Shown here one piece after another: positions 15,358 to 25,580 of a DNA stretch of 64,000 nucleotides. Location: positions 1-64,000 of the forward strand of contig CAMCIC010000008.1 in NCBI GenBank assembly GCA_945874895.1. Reading direction: 5' to 3'. The translations under genes and the position numbers were made by a program. This stretch comes from Akkermansia muciniphila (GTDB lineage Bacteria > Verrucomicrobiota > Verrucomicrobiia > Verrucomicrobiales > Akkermansiaceae). Position 1 is the stretch's first letter; each line of letters begins with the position of its first letter. The notes beneath the pieces are model-generated. The model searched no databases. It was not told where the DNA came from and saw only the letters and a program-made list of their open reading frames with translations.

Positions 15358-16254
15358 TTGCTAGATAGGGACGTGAATCACAATGCGCTCCCAGGTCTTG
15401 ATACCGCCACCTGTTTGCTCATGGGAGCCTACAGTCTGGCTTTTTTGCTGTTGTTGACTGGGATATCTTTTCAGTTTTTCCGCCGGTCTAAGCTTCTTAC
15501 TGAGCCACCTGCGCTGCCGTCTCGAGCAAAAGTGGCAACTTGGTGGTGCACGCCCATCGACGCACTGGGACTGCTCTTGATGAGCGGTGTTTTTATCAGC
15601 TTCGGACTTGCCGCGGCAGCGGCTGAGGGAAAAAAAACGGAAGCGCTCACCCCTTCGCTGCTCCTGGGCAATGTGATGACGTTTGCGATCCTCGTCGGAA
15701 CAGTGATTGCGATGGTCCGTTGGCGCGTCAAACCATCTATCTGGCTGGGCCTGCGGTGGGCGCAGTGGCCGCACTTTTTCTGGATCGGTCCTGCCGCTGT
15801 TATCATCATGTGGGTGGTTTTAGGAATCCTTAACGCCACCGGCTATATCGCATGGATGGAGCGTCTCGTCGGCAGCAGCAGCATGCAAGACGCTGTGGCG
15901 CTGATGCGCAACAGCAAGGATTCCTTGAGCGTGGGACTGATGGCTTTTTCGGCAGCCGTAGTGGCTCCTTTCGCCGAGGAAATCATCTTCCGTGGCTATC
16001 TCTACCCGGTTGCCAAGTCGTTCGGCGGCATCACAGCGGGCATACTTTTCAGTGCGTTGCTATTCGCCGCTTGTCACGGCAATGTTCCGCTGATGCTTCC
16101 GCTTTTTCTGTTAGGGATTCTACTGGCTCTGGTCTACGAGTGGACAGGTTCGATCTGGGCGGCGATTAGCATTCATTTCTTTTTCAATTCGGCTACCGTA
16201 GCCATCCAATTGGCCATGCGAGCTGGACTCATTCCTGATTTGCCCCCACCATGA
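15358..16254 (+). CDS. CPBP family intramembrane (CAAX-type) protease
   Basis: Up to 298 aa with about eight hydrophobic segments. ABI/CPBP signatures are EEIIFRG (207-213), where the two Glu are catalytic, His240 in FAACHGN, and His273 in SIHFFFN. The start is uncertain: TTG 15358 gives the longest form, GTG 15373 and ATG 15421 (before GAYSLAFLLLLTG) are alternatives. None has a strong ribosome site. It overlaps thiL by 4 bp (ATGA), so the two are translationally coupled although functionally unrelated. The substrate is unknown. Confidence 0.85.
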   Translation: MLDRDVNHNALPGLDTATCLLMGAYSLAFLLLLTGISFQFFRRSKLLTEPPALPSRAKVATWWCTPIDALGLLLMSGVFISFGLAAAAAEGKKTEALTPSLLLGNVMTFAILVGTVIAMVRWRVKPSIWLGLRWAQWPHFFWIGPAAVIIMWVVLGILNATGYIAWMERLVGSSSMQDAVALMRNSKDSLSVGLMAFSAAVVAPFAEEIIFRGYLYPVAKSFGGITAGILFSALLFAACHGNVPLMLPLFLLGILLALVYEWTGSIWAAISIHFFFNSATVAIQLAMRAGLIPDLPPP

Positions 16255-17156
16255 AATCCGTCCGCCATATGGGAGAAGATGCGATCGTGGAACGACTGAT
16301 CGCACATCTCCCGCCTGCGCCTGCCCACCTGATCGTAGGCCCGGGGGATGATTGCGCTGTGGTGCCGTTTTCCTCAACGCACTGGCAACTTTTGAAGACC
16401 GACGCCATCGTGGAGGGGATTCACTTTCTGCCGAACGAGAATTTCGAGCGCGTAGGTTGGAAAGCAATCGCAAGAGTGGTCAGCGATTTCGCCGCCATGG
16501 GGGGCACCCCACAGTGGTTTCTGGTCACACTGGGGATCCCCTCCGAGACAGACATCTGCCATCTCGAAACTCTTTACCGAGGCATGTCGCGCTGCGCTCA
16601 GCATTACCACGCCCCCATCGTCGGAGGAGAGACGACTCGCGTAAGTGACTCCGCTGGATGTGTGATCTCCATCGCGGCCACAGGTCTCGTGAAAAAATCT
16701 CAACTAACCTTGCGATCCACGGCGCGATGCGGCGACGCAATTTTTGTTTCAGGCCTTTTGGGTGGATCTCTGGCCGGTCGTCATCTCGACATCACCCCGC
16801 GCGTGAACGAAGCCCAATGGCTCACCAAAAACGGTTATGCCACTGCGATGATGGACCTATCCGATGGCTTGGCCAAAGATCTACCGCGGTTGGCACAATC
16901 GTCCGGTGAGGGGTTTCAGCTCGATCTCGCAGCGCTCCCCTGCCAACCCGGATGCGAACCTCAGCAAGCTTTACAGGATGGAGAGGACTACGAGTTGCTT
17001 TTCACCGTCTCGCCCCAACGCGTGAAATCCATGGTGAAACGATGGTCGCTTGCATTTCCTGACACCGCCTTGACCTGCATAGGACGCATGGTGGAAAAAG
17101 AAAAGACCATGCATTTTAGCGGCGGATGGGATCATTTCGCCAAGAAATCGCCGTAA
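16251..17156 (+). CDS. thiL: Thiamine-monophosphate kinase
   Basis: 301 aa, the normal length for ThiL, which phosphorylates thiamine phosphate to thiamine diphosphate with ATP. Hallmarks are the metal-binding GPGDDCAVV (~28-36), the TDAIVEGIHF strand, AIARVVSDFAAMGGTP, and MDLSDGLAKDL. QDGEDYELLFTV is near the C-terminus. The ATG overlaps the stop of the CPBP gene. No TPP riboswitch was recognised upstream of the pair. Confidence 0.93.
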   Translation: MKSVRHMGEDAIVERLIAHLPPAPAHLIVGPGDDCAVVPFSSTHWQLLKTDAIVEGIHFLPNENFERVGWKAIARVVSDFAAMGGTPQWFLVTLGIPSETDICHLETLYRGMSRCAQHYHAPIVGGETTRVSDSAGCVISIAATGLVKKSQLTLRSTARCGDAIFVSGLLGGSLAGRHLDITPRVNEAQWLTKNGYATAMMDLSDGLAKDLPRLAQSSGEGFQLDLAALPCQPGCEPQQALQDGEDYELLFTVSPQRVKSMVKRWSLAFPDTALTCIGRMVEKEKTMHFSGGWDHFAKKSP

Positions 17157-17349
17157 AAAAATTCATGGGAACCCGACTAGGAGATATGGTGCATGAATCG
17201 TCATGCGGTCTCCTGTCACCTACATCGAGCACGCGGCATCCGCTATGAGTGCTGAGATCGGCAAACGTGAATAGAATCCGACCTGAGTCCATAAATGTTC
17301 TCGCAAGAACCCGATTTATCGCTACTCTTTTCCGCGCCCGATTTACTGA

Positions 17350-18024
17350 ATGAATAGCTGCAGCCCTATCCCGCAAAGCAACGCCATCAGGGGCGGAACC
17401 AAGGAGAAAATCCTCGGCACGCTCGCGGGGTGGTTGATTCACGCTCTCGGTTGCACATTGCGCGTCAAGTGGCTGCATGCGGCTTCTTTCGAGAACCGCG
17501 ACGAGCCTTTGATTCTGATTTTCTGGCACGGGCAGATCATGCCAGCCATCATCGCGTGGTTCCGCAAAAACCCCAGGACCCGCGGTCTTACCGCACTCAC
17601 CAGTGCAAGCAAGGATGGCGCCATCATCGAGCATACGCTCCGCACCTACGGGGTGAGAGCAGTTCGCGGATCTTCTTCGCGGCGTGCTACATCCGCCCTG
17701 CTAGAGCTGAAAAAAACGTTAGAATCGGATACTGACATTTGCATCACACCCGATGGTCCGCGCGGGCCCAACCGCACCCTACAAGCTGGACCACTGAAAC
17801 TCAGCCAGCTCACTGGCAGCCAACTCCTGAAGATTCGCGTGACTTGCTCCGCATCATGGAAACTCAAAACCTGGGACAGCTTTGAAATCCCCAAACCATT
17901 TTCCTGCATTTATCTGGCCGTCGATGAAGCCGTGGCCATTCCCCGCAAAATCGATGCGCAGGAATTTGAAAACATTCGCCTGCAGATCGAAAAAGATTTG
18001 TCCCAACCCGCATTCACCCCGTAA
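17350..18024 (+). CDS. DUF374-type lysophospholipid acyltransferase family protein
   Basis: 224 aa with the DUF374 signature: IFWHGQIMPAI (catalytic-type His) near residue 57, LTSASKDGAII, VRGSSSRRATSAL, and the diagnostic TPDGPRGP (~135-142). Members are relatives of LpxL/PlsC acyltransferases and probably acylate lipid A or phospholipid at the inner membrane. ATG 17350 lacks a clear ribosome site. folD starts 9 bp after the stop, so both are in one operon. The 190 bp upstream (17157-17349) hold no recognisable gene. Confidence 0.8.
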   Translation: MNSCSPIPQSNAIRGGTKEKILGTLAGWLIHALGCTLRVKWLHAASFENRDEPLILIFWHGQIMPAIIAWFRKNPRTRGLTALTSASKDGAIIEHTLRTYGVRAVRGSSSRRATSALLELKKTLESDTDICITPDGPRGPNRTLQAGPLKLSQLTGSQLLKIRVTCSASWKLKTWDSFEIPKPFSCIYLAVDEAVAIPRKIDAQEFENIRLQIEKDLSQPAFTP

Positions 18025-18033
18025 ACTCAAGTC

Positions 18034-18903
18034 ATGCAACTCATTGATGGAAAATCCGTAGCCGCCGCTGTTCTCGCAGAGTGCCAACTCGAAATCGCCA
18101 AGCTCCAACAACAAGGCATCCAACCCGGTCTTGCCGTGGTGATCGTGGGCGATGACCCAGCCTCCCACGTTTACGTCGCATCCAAGGTGAAAACCTGTGC
18201 GGAACTGGGCATGCACTCGGAAAAAATCCAATTGCCCGCCAGCACCAACCAAGAGGAATTGTTAGAAGTCGTTCACCGCCTCAATGCCGATCCAAAAATC
18301 CACGGCATCCTTGTGCAAAGTCCTCCCCCACCCCACATCGACGAAGAGGAAATCATCCGCGCCATTGACCCCCGCAAGGACGTCGATGGATTTCATCCGG
18401 AAAACGTCGCCAAACTGGTGTTAGAGGACCCCACCGGTTTCGTCCCCTGCACCCCCGCTGGATCGATGCGTTTGCTGCAAGCTGCCGGCATCGACACCCA
18501 GGGCGCAAACGTCGTGGTGCTCGGTCGCAGCATGATCGTTGGCAAACCGATGGCTCTGCTGCTGATGGCAAAAAATGCCAACGCCACCGTAACGGTCGCC
18601 CATTCGCGCTCACGTGATCTCCCCGCTCTCTGCCGAAGCGCCGATATTCTCGTGGCGGCCGTGGGACGCCCAGAAATGGTCAAGGCCGATTGGGTCAAGG
18701 AGGGCGCTGTGGTGATCGACGTAGGTATCAACCGCGTGCCCGATGCCAGCAAAAAATCCGGCTTCCGTCTGACCGGCGATGTCGCCTTCGAGGAAGTCGC
18801 GCCCAAATGCCGCGCCATCACCCCCGTTCCCGGCGGCGTGGGCCCCATGACCATCGCCATGCTAATGAAAAACACCCTGCAAGCTGCGAGGCAGTTGGGT
18901 TAA
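18034..18903 (+). CDS. folD: Bifunctional methylenetetrahydrofolate dehydrogenase/cyclohydrolase
   Basis: 289 aa, normal length. It interconverts 5,10-methylene-, methenyl- and 10-formyl-tetrahydrofolate with NADP. Visible signatures are [13 protein letters not shown] with the catalytic Lys, [12 protein letters not shown] (the usual QLPLP motif is altered here), [13 protein letters not shown], the NADP site [14 protein letters not shown], and [14 protein letters not shown]. Cytosolic. Confidence 0.95.
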   Translation: MQLIDGKSVAAAVLAECQLEIAKLQQQGIQPGLAVVIVGDDPASHVYVASKVKTCAELGMHSEKIQLPASTNQEELLEVVHRLNADPKIHGILVQSPPPPHIDEEEIIRAIDPRKDVDGFHPENVAKLVLEDPTGFVPCTPAGSMRLLQAAGIDTQGANVVVLGRSMIVGKPMALLLMAKNANATVTVAHSRSRDLPALCRSADILVAAVGRPEMVKADWVKEGAVVIDVGINRVPDASKKSGFRLTGDVAFEEVAPKCRAITPVPGGVGPMTIAMLMKNTLQAARQLG

Positions 18904-18951
18904 CGTGGCAGTGGCATCAATCCCATACCTGTGCTGAGAGACTGCACAATC

Positions 18952-20571
18952 TCAGCGCTTGGCTTTTGGTGACGGAACGTATTCGACAACCTGCTTCGCC
19001 TTCAGCAGGCTTTGCTTCAGCGCGGAATAGTCGACTTTTTGCACTGAAACGTTTTTTTCGATGGCTAGACTTGCCGCGATCGCGGCGCTCTGGGAAAGAG
19101 CCATGAACACCGGTTCCATGCGGATGGAACCATGCGCGACATGGGAGGTCGATAGAGTAATGGGCGCAAACAAATTCTCGCACTGTCCCTCCTTGGGCAC
19201 GATCGAGCGATACGAGATGCCGTAAGGCTTGGGTGGAACACGCCAGATCACACCCTCGTTCTGCACGGTGCCCTTGTCGGTAACGAAATGCTGCACACAA
19301 TGAGAATCCATGCCGAATGAGCCCAGCGCCACCGGATCGGGCGCGGATTTTTTGCCTTCGCAATCATGCTGGGTCATGACGTAGTCACCGACCATGCGCC
19401 GCGCCTCGCGGATGTAGATCATCCATGGCCAGCCGCCGTTATCGGTGAACTCGTCCTTAGGCAGGCCATAGGCAGCAGATCTTTTGCGAATCGACTCCGG
19501 CACACGAGGGCTGTGCGCCATGGTCCAGAGAAACCCACGAATGTAGGTTTGATGGTGTTTTTCGATCTCGCGACGGCGTTCATAAGAAGCCTCGGGGTAT
19601 TCATAATTGGCCCCCGGGTGATCGGAACCCACAGCGTGCATGTTGTTCCAATCGACCTTGGACCCCGTGCCTTCAAGAGGTTCGATGAGGGCAGGCATGC
19701 GCTTGTCACCTGCCTCGAAATTGCGCAACAGCAATTCATGATCGATCTCCCTGTAGCCCTCGGGTTTTTCGATGGGAATGCGCAAAGCGGGGTCGCTGGT
19801 GAGGCAGACACGGTAATTGAAAGCCTGGATTTTTTTATCCCCCTGTCCATTGGCAAGTCCATCGTTTTTTACGATATAGGGCAACAATCCACTCTCGGGG
19901 TGTCCTGGTTTCAGAAAAGGGTCCACCTCTTTGACGAAGTGATCCTTATCCTTTTGGCCGTAGTGCACTCGCGGTGTGGTGTCACCGCGTCTCACCCCAG
20001 CCATGTCTTCGCCATATTGGCTCTCTGGCTCACGACCCACGGTGTAGGTCACTCCAGTCGCCGCCATAAGATCACCCACATAAGTGGCATCAATGAACAT
20101 TTTCGCACGAAAGGTTTTCCCACTCAGCGTGGTGATGGACTCGATGCGCTTACCGTTCATCCTCACGCCCTTTTCACGGTCCAACAACTCGTTGTATACC
20201 ACTTCCACCTTAGAATCGGAAAGCAACTGACGGAACACCTTGTGTCCCACGCTGGGCTCGAAACTGCGAACGAAACTTTTGCCGTAGGCACGCGCCACGC
20301 CTTGATAGAACTCGGCCGCGATGCCCCCGAATGTATTTTGCCGACCGAGAAAGTCTGTGGCTCCCAGGCCACTGGCACTCATGCCGCCGGGGAAAGCCAC
20401 GGGGCTGACCAAAACAACTTTCAGACCGCGACGTTGCGCATCGATCGATGCCGTGACAGCACCCGATGAGTCTCCATAAACCACAATGTCGTAAAGCGTA
20501 TCAGCCTGCGCTGGCGTCCATAGACCAAGTGCTAAGACGCTGAAAATCGAGCAAATGAAATGTGATTTCAT
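18952..20571 (-). CDS. Exported FAD-dependent oxidoreductase (FAD_oxidored family)
   Basis: About 539 aa from ATG 20571, which begins a clear signal peptide (MKSHFICSIFSVLALGLW). An upstream start at 20607 would add 12 residues before it. The FAD-binding motif is DIVVYGDSSGAVTASIDAQR with GLKVVLVSP. Mid-protein segments such as KTFRAKMFIDATYVGDLMAATG are typical of the FAD_oxidored family, often annotated xanthan-lyase-like and found in polysaccharide-degrading bacteria. The Gly pattern is GxSSGA instead of GxGxxG, as is usual in this family. It is divergent from the large beta-repeat gene. The substrate is unknown. Confidence 0.8.
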   Translation of the reverse strand: MKSHFICSIFSVLALGLWTPAQADTLYDIVVYGDSSGAVTASIDAQRRGLKVVLVSPVAFPGGMSASGLGATDFLGRQNTFGGIAAEFYQGVARAYGKSFVRSFEPSVGHKVFRQLLSDSKVEVVYNELLDREKGVRMNGKRIESITTLSGKTFRAKMFIDATYVGDLMAATGVTYTVGREPESQYGEDMAGVRRGDTTPRVHYGQKDKDHFVKEVDPFLKPGHPESGLLPYIVKNDGLANGQGDKKIQAFNYRVCLTSDPALRIPIEKPEGYREIDHELLLRNFEAGDKRMPALIEPLEGTGSKVDWNNMHAVGSDHPGANYEYPEASYERRREIEKHHQTYIRGFLWTMAHSPRVPESIRKRSAAYGLPKDEFTDNGGWPWMIYIREARRMVGDYVMTQHDCEGKKSAPDPVALGSFGMDSHCVQHFVTDKGTVQNEGVIWRVPPKPYGISYRSIVPKEGQCENLFAPITLSTSHVAHGSIRMEPVFMALSQSAAIAASLAIEKNVSVQKVDYSALKQSLLKAKQVVEYVPSPKAKR

Positions 20572-20756
20572 TTGAACAAATCCTGATATTAGGTTGATGG
20601 TGAACATGGGTTGACACTGAGGCAGATCGAGGTTTCGTCAAGAAAATGCCCATAGAAATCGTGATCCAAAGCTCTGCGTCGGCTGGACAAGTTCTTGACA
20701 TTGACAAGCATCCGTCGGAAAGTCTTTTCAGAGATTCGAACATTTTGTTCGCCATC

Positions 20757-23700
20757 ATGCCCAAAACCTACAAGCAGACCGACAGCAAGCATTCCCGATC
20801 GATGCGCGTCGCGGGGCATCGCCTGTTCATCATCCTGCGAAAAAGTGTCTTTTATCCCCTGATGTCGGCTCTTGCCATGATTTGCCCAGCGGAAGCCGCC
20901 ATCCGTTATTGGAGTGGCAATGGCAACACAGCAGGAGGGGATGGCACTTGGGATACGACTCGTTTGAACCGATGGGCGGCTGCCTCGGCTGGACCTTGGA
21001 ATCTCGGATGGGTGAATGCGAACAATGATATCGCAGAAAACAGCTCTGCCACGGCTAACATCACTTTGGGTGCCAACATCACTCTCGGCGGATTCACTCA
21101 GAAAGCTGGTGGCACGCCCACCTCCAACTCCATCGAACAGGGCGTTGGTCCGTATACACTGACTTTGGGAGTTACCGGATCTAATACTTTTCTTGCGGCA
21201 GCCAATGCTACTACGGGTCGAGTTCTCATCATCAATGCCGCCATTGCTGGAGTTGCTGGAAAAAATCTTGTGCTCGCTGGCCCCACCACTTCTGGCATCG
21301 GCTCCATCACCTTGGGGCGTGCGAACACCTTTTCTGGCACCACTAGTTTCAGCGCCGGAGCTACGGGTGGCATCGCCGTGACTTTGAAAAATCAGCTCGC
21401 TTTGCAAAACAGCACCGTGATTCTGAGCTCGGATGCCAACCTGATTTTTGACAGCGCCGTTACTGCGAATGCTTTTACCTTCGGTGGACTTTCCGCCAGC
21501 AGTGCGGGCACGGGCTTGAATCTCGCCCTGCGCAACAGCGCATCGGCGCCCATCGCTTTGACGGTGGGAGCAAACAACAGCAGCACCGTCTATGCGGGAA
21601 TTCTCAGCGGGAGCGGCTCACTGATCAAAAGCGGCAGTGGAACGCTCACTCTGACAGCAGCGAATACCTTCACGGGAACCACCACGGTCCAGGCAGGCAT
21701 TTTGCAAATGGACGGCAGCAGCACCAGCCCGACCACGATCCAAAACGGAGCTACTCTCACCGGAAGCGGAGCGGTGAATGCAAGCGTCACAATCGCATCA
21801 GGAGGAAAAATCAATCCCGCTGCTGAAAATCTCACGTTTTCTCAACTGTCATTCACCGGATCTGCCACCATCAACATTGCAGATCATTCGATTTTCACGA
21901 GTAGTTCTGCCATCAAAGTCACTAATGCCTTAAACGCGGGTAACACAACGGGAGCGGTAAAAATCAACCTTCCCACCACCCACGGATTCAATGGCAGATA
22001 TCATCTGATGGAATTCGGCAGCGGACCTGCGAATGCAAGCGGTTTCTCGCTCGGGACCGTGCCCACACTCGCGTGGAATCAAGTCGGTACTTTGCAGATC
22101 AATGGAAAGTTTTTGGATTACGTGATCAGCGGCTTAGGAGATACCAACTCTCCCATTCTGAGCGAGGCTTCACCTGCCAACAACGCTACCATGGTGTCCA
22201 CTAGTACCCATCTGGTCGCCACCTTCCGCGAGACAATCGTTGCAGGCACAGGAAATATCGAATTGCGTCGCAGCAGCAATGGTGCCTTGGTGGAATCGTT
22301 CAACGTTGCCTCATCCACGCGACTTGCCTTTAAGGCTGCAGAATTAACGATTGATCCTACCAGCGCCCTTCTCGCGGGACAAAGTTATTACGTATTGATT
22401 CCTGCCGGGGCACTGCAAGACACCTCGGGCAATGACTTTGCAGGGATCACCGCCAATACGAGATGGAGATTCACCGTTGCACCCACGACAACTTTGTTTA
22501 CGGATTCTGGAAATCCTGCCAACCCACTGTGGAGCACGATTTTACCGACGCTGAATGACGGTTCGAATGACCCAGGACCGGTGTATGGTTCTGCCATCAA
22601 TGTCAACAACGCCGCAGTCGAGGTCGGGCTTTATGGCAACCGCCCGATTCAGGTCAGCTCGTTGCGGTTGCACGTGGCTTGCAACACATCCACATCGAAT
22701 GTCGCGGATTTCACCCGCTGGTTTCAGCAAGATGGCAACACCCACATCTTGCGAGTTTTCGTCAATGATGAAAATACCGCAACCTCGCGGGCGGGCACAT
22801 CATCGCATACAGAAGCTTTTATGGCGGGTGGTTGGAACTCCACCGATTTCGAAACCTACGAATTTACTGCCCGCTACACTCTCGCCCAGCTCAAACAAGG
22901 CTACACCTGCTTTCAATTGAAAAATACCGACAATGATTGGGCGGTCGGACTCAGTGTGGGCACGAACGGATCGCTTACCGTCAACAACCGGATTGGTACT
23001 GACGTGCTCGTCACCCATCCCGATGGCACAGCGAAAAATTTCACGGGTCAGGGCTTCGATGTGCGGGTGCTGGACGACGGAAAGTTATACAAACTCTGGA
23101 TCGACGGGGTGTTGTATGCATCAGGCAGTTACAGCCGTCCCACGGGAGTAACCACTTTCCGCTGGGGCATGTATTTCGGTGCCAACAAGCTCAATGCTCC
23201 GGCGGACTTCAACATCATTTTGATCAGCGGAGTCCAGATTCGCTCGTGGGCTGGTACCTTGGCCAAAGAGATCACGACGATCAACAAAGCGAATAACGCG
23301 ACGAATTTGAACGTTGGTGGAAGCTGGGTAGGCAGCGTGGCACCCGGAATCTACCACCAAGCCGCGTGGACGAACGCAGTGACCACCGCAAACACCACCA
23401 CACTGGCCAGTGATCAACTGTGGAATGGACTCAAAATCACCAACCCGGGCGGAGCTGTAACGATCAACGGAACTTCCACGCTAGCGCTCGATGAGGCCGG
23501 CCTAGACATGAGCACAGCCACACAAAACCTCTCGGTCAATTGTCCGGTGCAAATGCCCGTTCCTAGCACATGGAGTGTGGGCACAGGACGGACGGCCTCA
23601 TTCAATGACACGATCAGCGGCTATCCAGGTCTGACGATCGATGGCGGAGGCACTGTGCAACTAGCAGCTGCAAACAACTATGCAGGAGATACAACCGTCC

Positions 23701-25349
23701 TCAATGGCACATTGCGCGCAAACGACAGTTCCTCACTTAGCAACGGCATTCTCCAAATGAACGGAGGAAATTTAGCAAATACCGTGAGTGCGACTCTCGA
23801 TAATGACGTGGTGCTGAACTCGAACGCAGCGATCAGCACGACACAGACGCTGGGACTACGCGGGGCCATCACCGGCACGGGAGCGCTCACAAAAAACAGC
23901 TCCGGCACACTAGCTTTGTCAGGAAAAAATTCTTTTACGGGTGCCACCACAGTCAACGCAGGCACACTTAGCATCGGTCACCCTCTCTCCCTTTTTAGCA
24001 CTGCTGGAATCAGCCTAGCGAACGGTGCGATCTTGCAACCGAGCATCGATGGCATCATCATCACCGCTCCCATCACACTGTCTGGCAGTGGTGCTACGGG
24101 CATCATCAGTGCGCCTACCGAAGCACCAGGCATAGGGAATGTCTCGACGCTCACTCTCCGCAACGTCATTTCCGGCAACGGCCATATTACCTTCACCAGT
24201 AGTGTGGATCAGAATGCATTGTCGACCGTGTTTCTCGGCTCAAAAAGCACCTACACCGGAAACACCTTGCTGGATACGAATGGCACCACTGCCACTCAAG
24301 TCATTCTCAAACTCGGAACACAGAACGCCCTACCTACCACCACCGTGCTAACGATAGATGGCAAAGACGGCGTTGGCACCGGCCGATTTGCCGAACTCAA
24401 TCTGAATGGCTTCCATCAGCAGCTCTCAGGTCTCACAAACATCACTCGGTCCCTCCGATCACAACGCGTGGTCAATAGCAACGTATCCGCCCCCGCCGTG
24501 CTGACGATCAACAACGCCAATCATTTCACCTTTTCGGGCACGCTTGGCGCCGCTGCCACTGGTTCCGTCTCCCCATCGGTCATGTCCGGCTCGACTCATG
24601 GCAATAACTTCGGAATCACCAAATCCGGCGCAGGCACTTTAACCCTAACAGGATCCAACACCTATTCAGGAAACACGACCGTCAGCGGTGGCATGCTGAG
24701 CTTGGGTGTCAATAACACCGGCAACGATGCCTCCAGCGTTACGATCGCCACGGGGGCTTCGTTGCGCCTCAATTACAGCGGCACCGATACGGTCGCAAAA
24801 CTACTGATCGGAACCTCTCAAAAACCAGCCGGAATCTATGGCCACACCGCTTCCGGTGCGAACAATGGAGGCTTCGGGGTCGGCGCCATGGATGCTTATT
24901 TTGCAAGCGGCACTGGCACGCTCACCGTCACGGATTCCCCTGAGGCCTATGCCATGTGGGTCACAGCAAACGCCCCGATCACGGGAAATGAGCCGGCGGA
25001 TGATGAAGATGGGGATGGAGTCGCCAACGTCATCGAATTTTTGTTAGGCGGAACCAGTTCCGTCAACGATACTCCCAAACTTCCCCAAGCCTTCCTATCC
25101 AACGGAAACATGGTGTTCCGTTTCACGCGCGACCAAGTGTCGATCGACGGATCCACCATAGTGGAAATCGAGGTAAGCTCCGATCTAACGGATTGGAGCC
25201 AACGATACATGGTTCCGCCCGGAGCTACGAGCAATCCCGCGGGGGTGAGCGTCCAAAAAAATTCTCCTAGCGCCGGAAAAGACACCATCACGCTGACACT
25301 GCCCGCCACGGGAGCTAAGCAATTTGCGAGAATCAAGGTCACACGTTGA
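20757..25349 (+). CDS. Large secreted protein with autotransporter-associated beta-strand repeats
   Basis: About 1,530 aa from ATG 20757, chosen because a signal sequence follows (hydrophobic YPLMSALAMICPAEA near residue 45). It contains at least three autotransporter-associated repeats of the type LIKSGSGTLTLTAANTFTG, LTKNSSGTLALSGKNSFTG and ITKSGAGTLTLTGSNTYSG. Others are more degenerate. A bacterial Ig-like (Big_5) domain lies at ~500-610 (SPILSEASPANNATM...). Near the C-terminus, DDEDGDGVANVIEFLLGG is the Asp-rich motif common at the ends of verrucomicrobial secreted proteins. No beta-barrel translocator domain is present, so it is secreted or surface-associated by another route. Confidence 0.85.
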   Translation: MPKTYKQTDSKHSRSMRVAGHRLFIILRKSVFYPLMSALAMICPAEAAIRYWSGNGNTAGGDGTWDTTRLNRWAAASAGPWNLGWVNANNDIAENSSATANITLGANITLGGFTQKAGGTPTSNSIEQGVGPYTLTLGVTGSNTFLAAANATTGRVLIINAAIAGVAGKNLVLAGPTTSGIGSITLGRANTFSGTTSFSAGATGGIAVTLKNQLALQNSTVILSSDANLIFDSAVTANAFTFGGLSASSAGTGLNLALRNSASAPIALTVGANNSSTVYAGILSGSGSLIKSGSGTLTLTAANTFTGTTTVQAGILQMDGSSTSPTTIQNGATLTGSGAVNASVTIASGGKINPAAENLTFSQLSFTGSATINIADHSIFTSSSAIKVTNALNAGNTTGAVKINLPTTHGFNGRYHLMEFGSGPANASGFSLGTVPTLAWNQVGTLQINGKFLDYVISGLGDTNSPILSEASPANNATMVSTSTHLVATFRETIVAGTGNIELRRSSNGALVESFNVASSTRLAFKAAELTIDPTSALLAGQSYYVLIPAGALQDTSGNDFAGITANTRWRFTVAPTTTLFTDSGNPANPLWSTILPTLNDGSNDPGPVYGSAINVNNAAVEVGLYGNRPIQVSSLRLHVACNTSTSNVADFTRWFQQDGNTHILRVFVNDENTATSRAGTSSHTEAFMAGGWNSTDFETYEFTARYTLAQLKQGYTCFQLKNTDNDWAVGLSVGTNGSLTVNNRIGTDVLVTHPDGTAKNFTGQGFDVRVLDDGKLYKLWIDGVLYASGSYSRPTGVTTFRWGMYFGANKLNAPADFNIILISGVQIRSWAGTLAKEITTINKANNATNLNVGGSWVGSVAPGIYHQAAWTNAVTTANTTTLASDQLWNGLKITNPGGAVTINGTSTLALDEAGLDMSTATQNLSVNCPVQMPVPSTWSVGTGRTASFNDTISGYPGLTIDGGGTVQLAAANNYAGDTTVLNGTLRANDSSSLSNGILQMNGGNLANTVSATLDNDVVLNSNAAISTTQTLGLRGAITGTGALTKNSSGTLALSGKNSFTGATTVNAGTLSIGHPLSLFSTAGISLANGAILQPSIDGIIITAPITLSGSGATGIISAPTEAPGIGNVSTLTLRNVISGNGHITFTSSVDQNALSTVFLGSKSTYTGNTLLDTNGTTATQVILKLGTQNALPTTTVLTIDGKDGVGTGRFAELNLNGFHQQLSGLTNITRSLRSQRVVNSNVSAPAVLTINNANHFTFSGTLGAAATGSVSPSVMSGSTHGNNFGITKSGAGTLTLTGSNTYSGNTTVSGGMLSLGVNNTGNDASSVTIATGASLRLNYSGTDTVAKLLIGTSQKPAGIYGHTASGANNGGFGVGAMDAYFASGTGTLTVTDSPEAYAMWVTANAPITGNEPADDEDGDGVANVIEFLLGGTSSVNDTPKLPQAFLSNGNMVFRFTRDQVSIDGSTIVEIEVSSDLTDWSQRYMVPPGATSNPAGVSVQKNSPSAGKDTITLTLPATGAKQFARIKVTR

Positions 25350-25580
25350 ATCAACATGGGTTGTTTTTTTGCGAGCGCACGAGCCCAATCGCCGTGATCT
25401 TTTTTGTCCGCTCATGCGTTTTCTGCCTCACGTCTCGTCTTTTTGATGCACTCCCGCCCCACGATCCTCCATGGATTGAGTGAGCGAGTCACGATTCATG
25501 GCGTGCAGTGCGGGTTTGTACTTTGCAAGCGGGTTTGTGAAGTTTATCCTCTCCACCGCCACATGGCTGGCCCACACGTT

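Noticed and set aside
17116-17634. Minus-strand open frame of 172 aa over the thiL-acyltransferase gap
   Set aside because: It overlaps the acyltransferase start and the thiL end, with no ribosome site or family pattern.
18931-18958. GTGCTGAGA/TCTCAGCGC stem between folD and the FAD gene as a terminator
   Set aside because: It lacks a T-run on either side and overlaps the stop of the minus-strand gene, so the support is too weak.
19366-20469. Plus-strand open frame of 367 aa
   Set aside because: Antisense to the FAD-dependent oxidoreductase, which has clear motifs. His-rich random composition.
20757-25349. Repeated GGCACGCTCACC-type motifs as a CRISPR or tandem DNA array
   Set aside because: The repeats are codon-level echoes of the protein beta-strand repeats, unevenly spaced and diverged.
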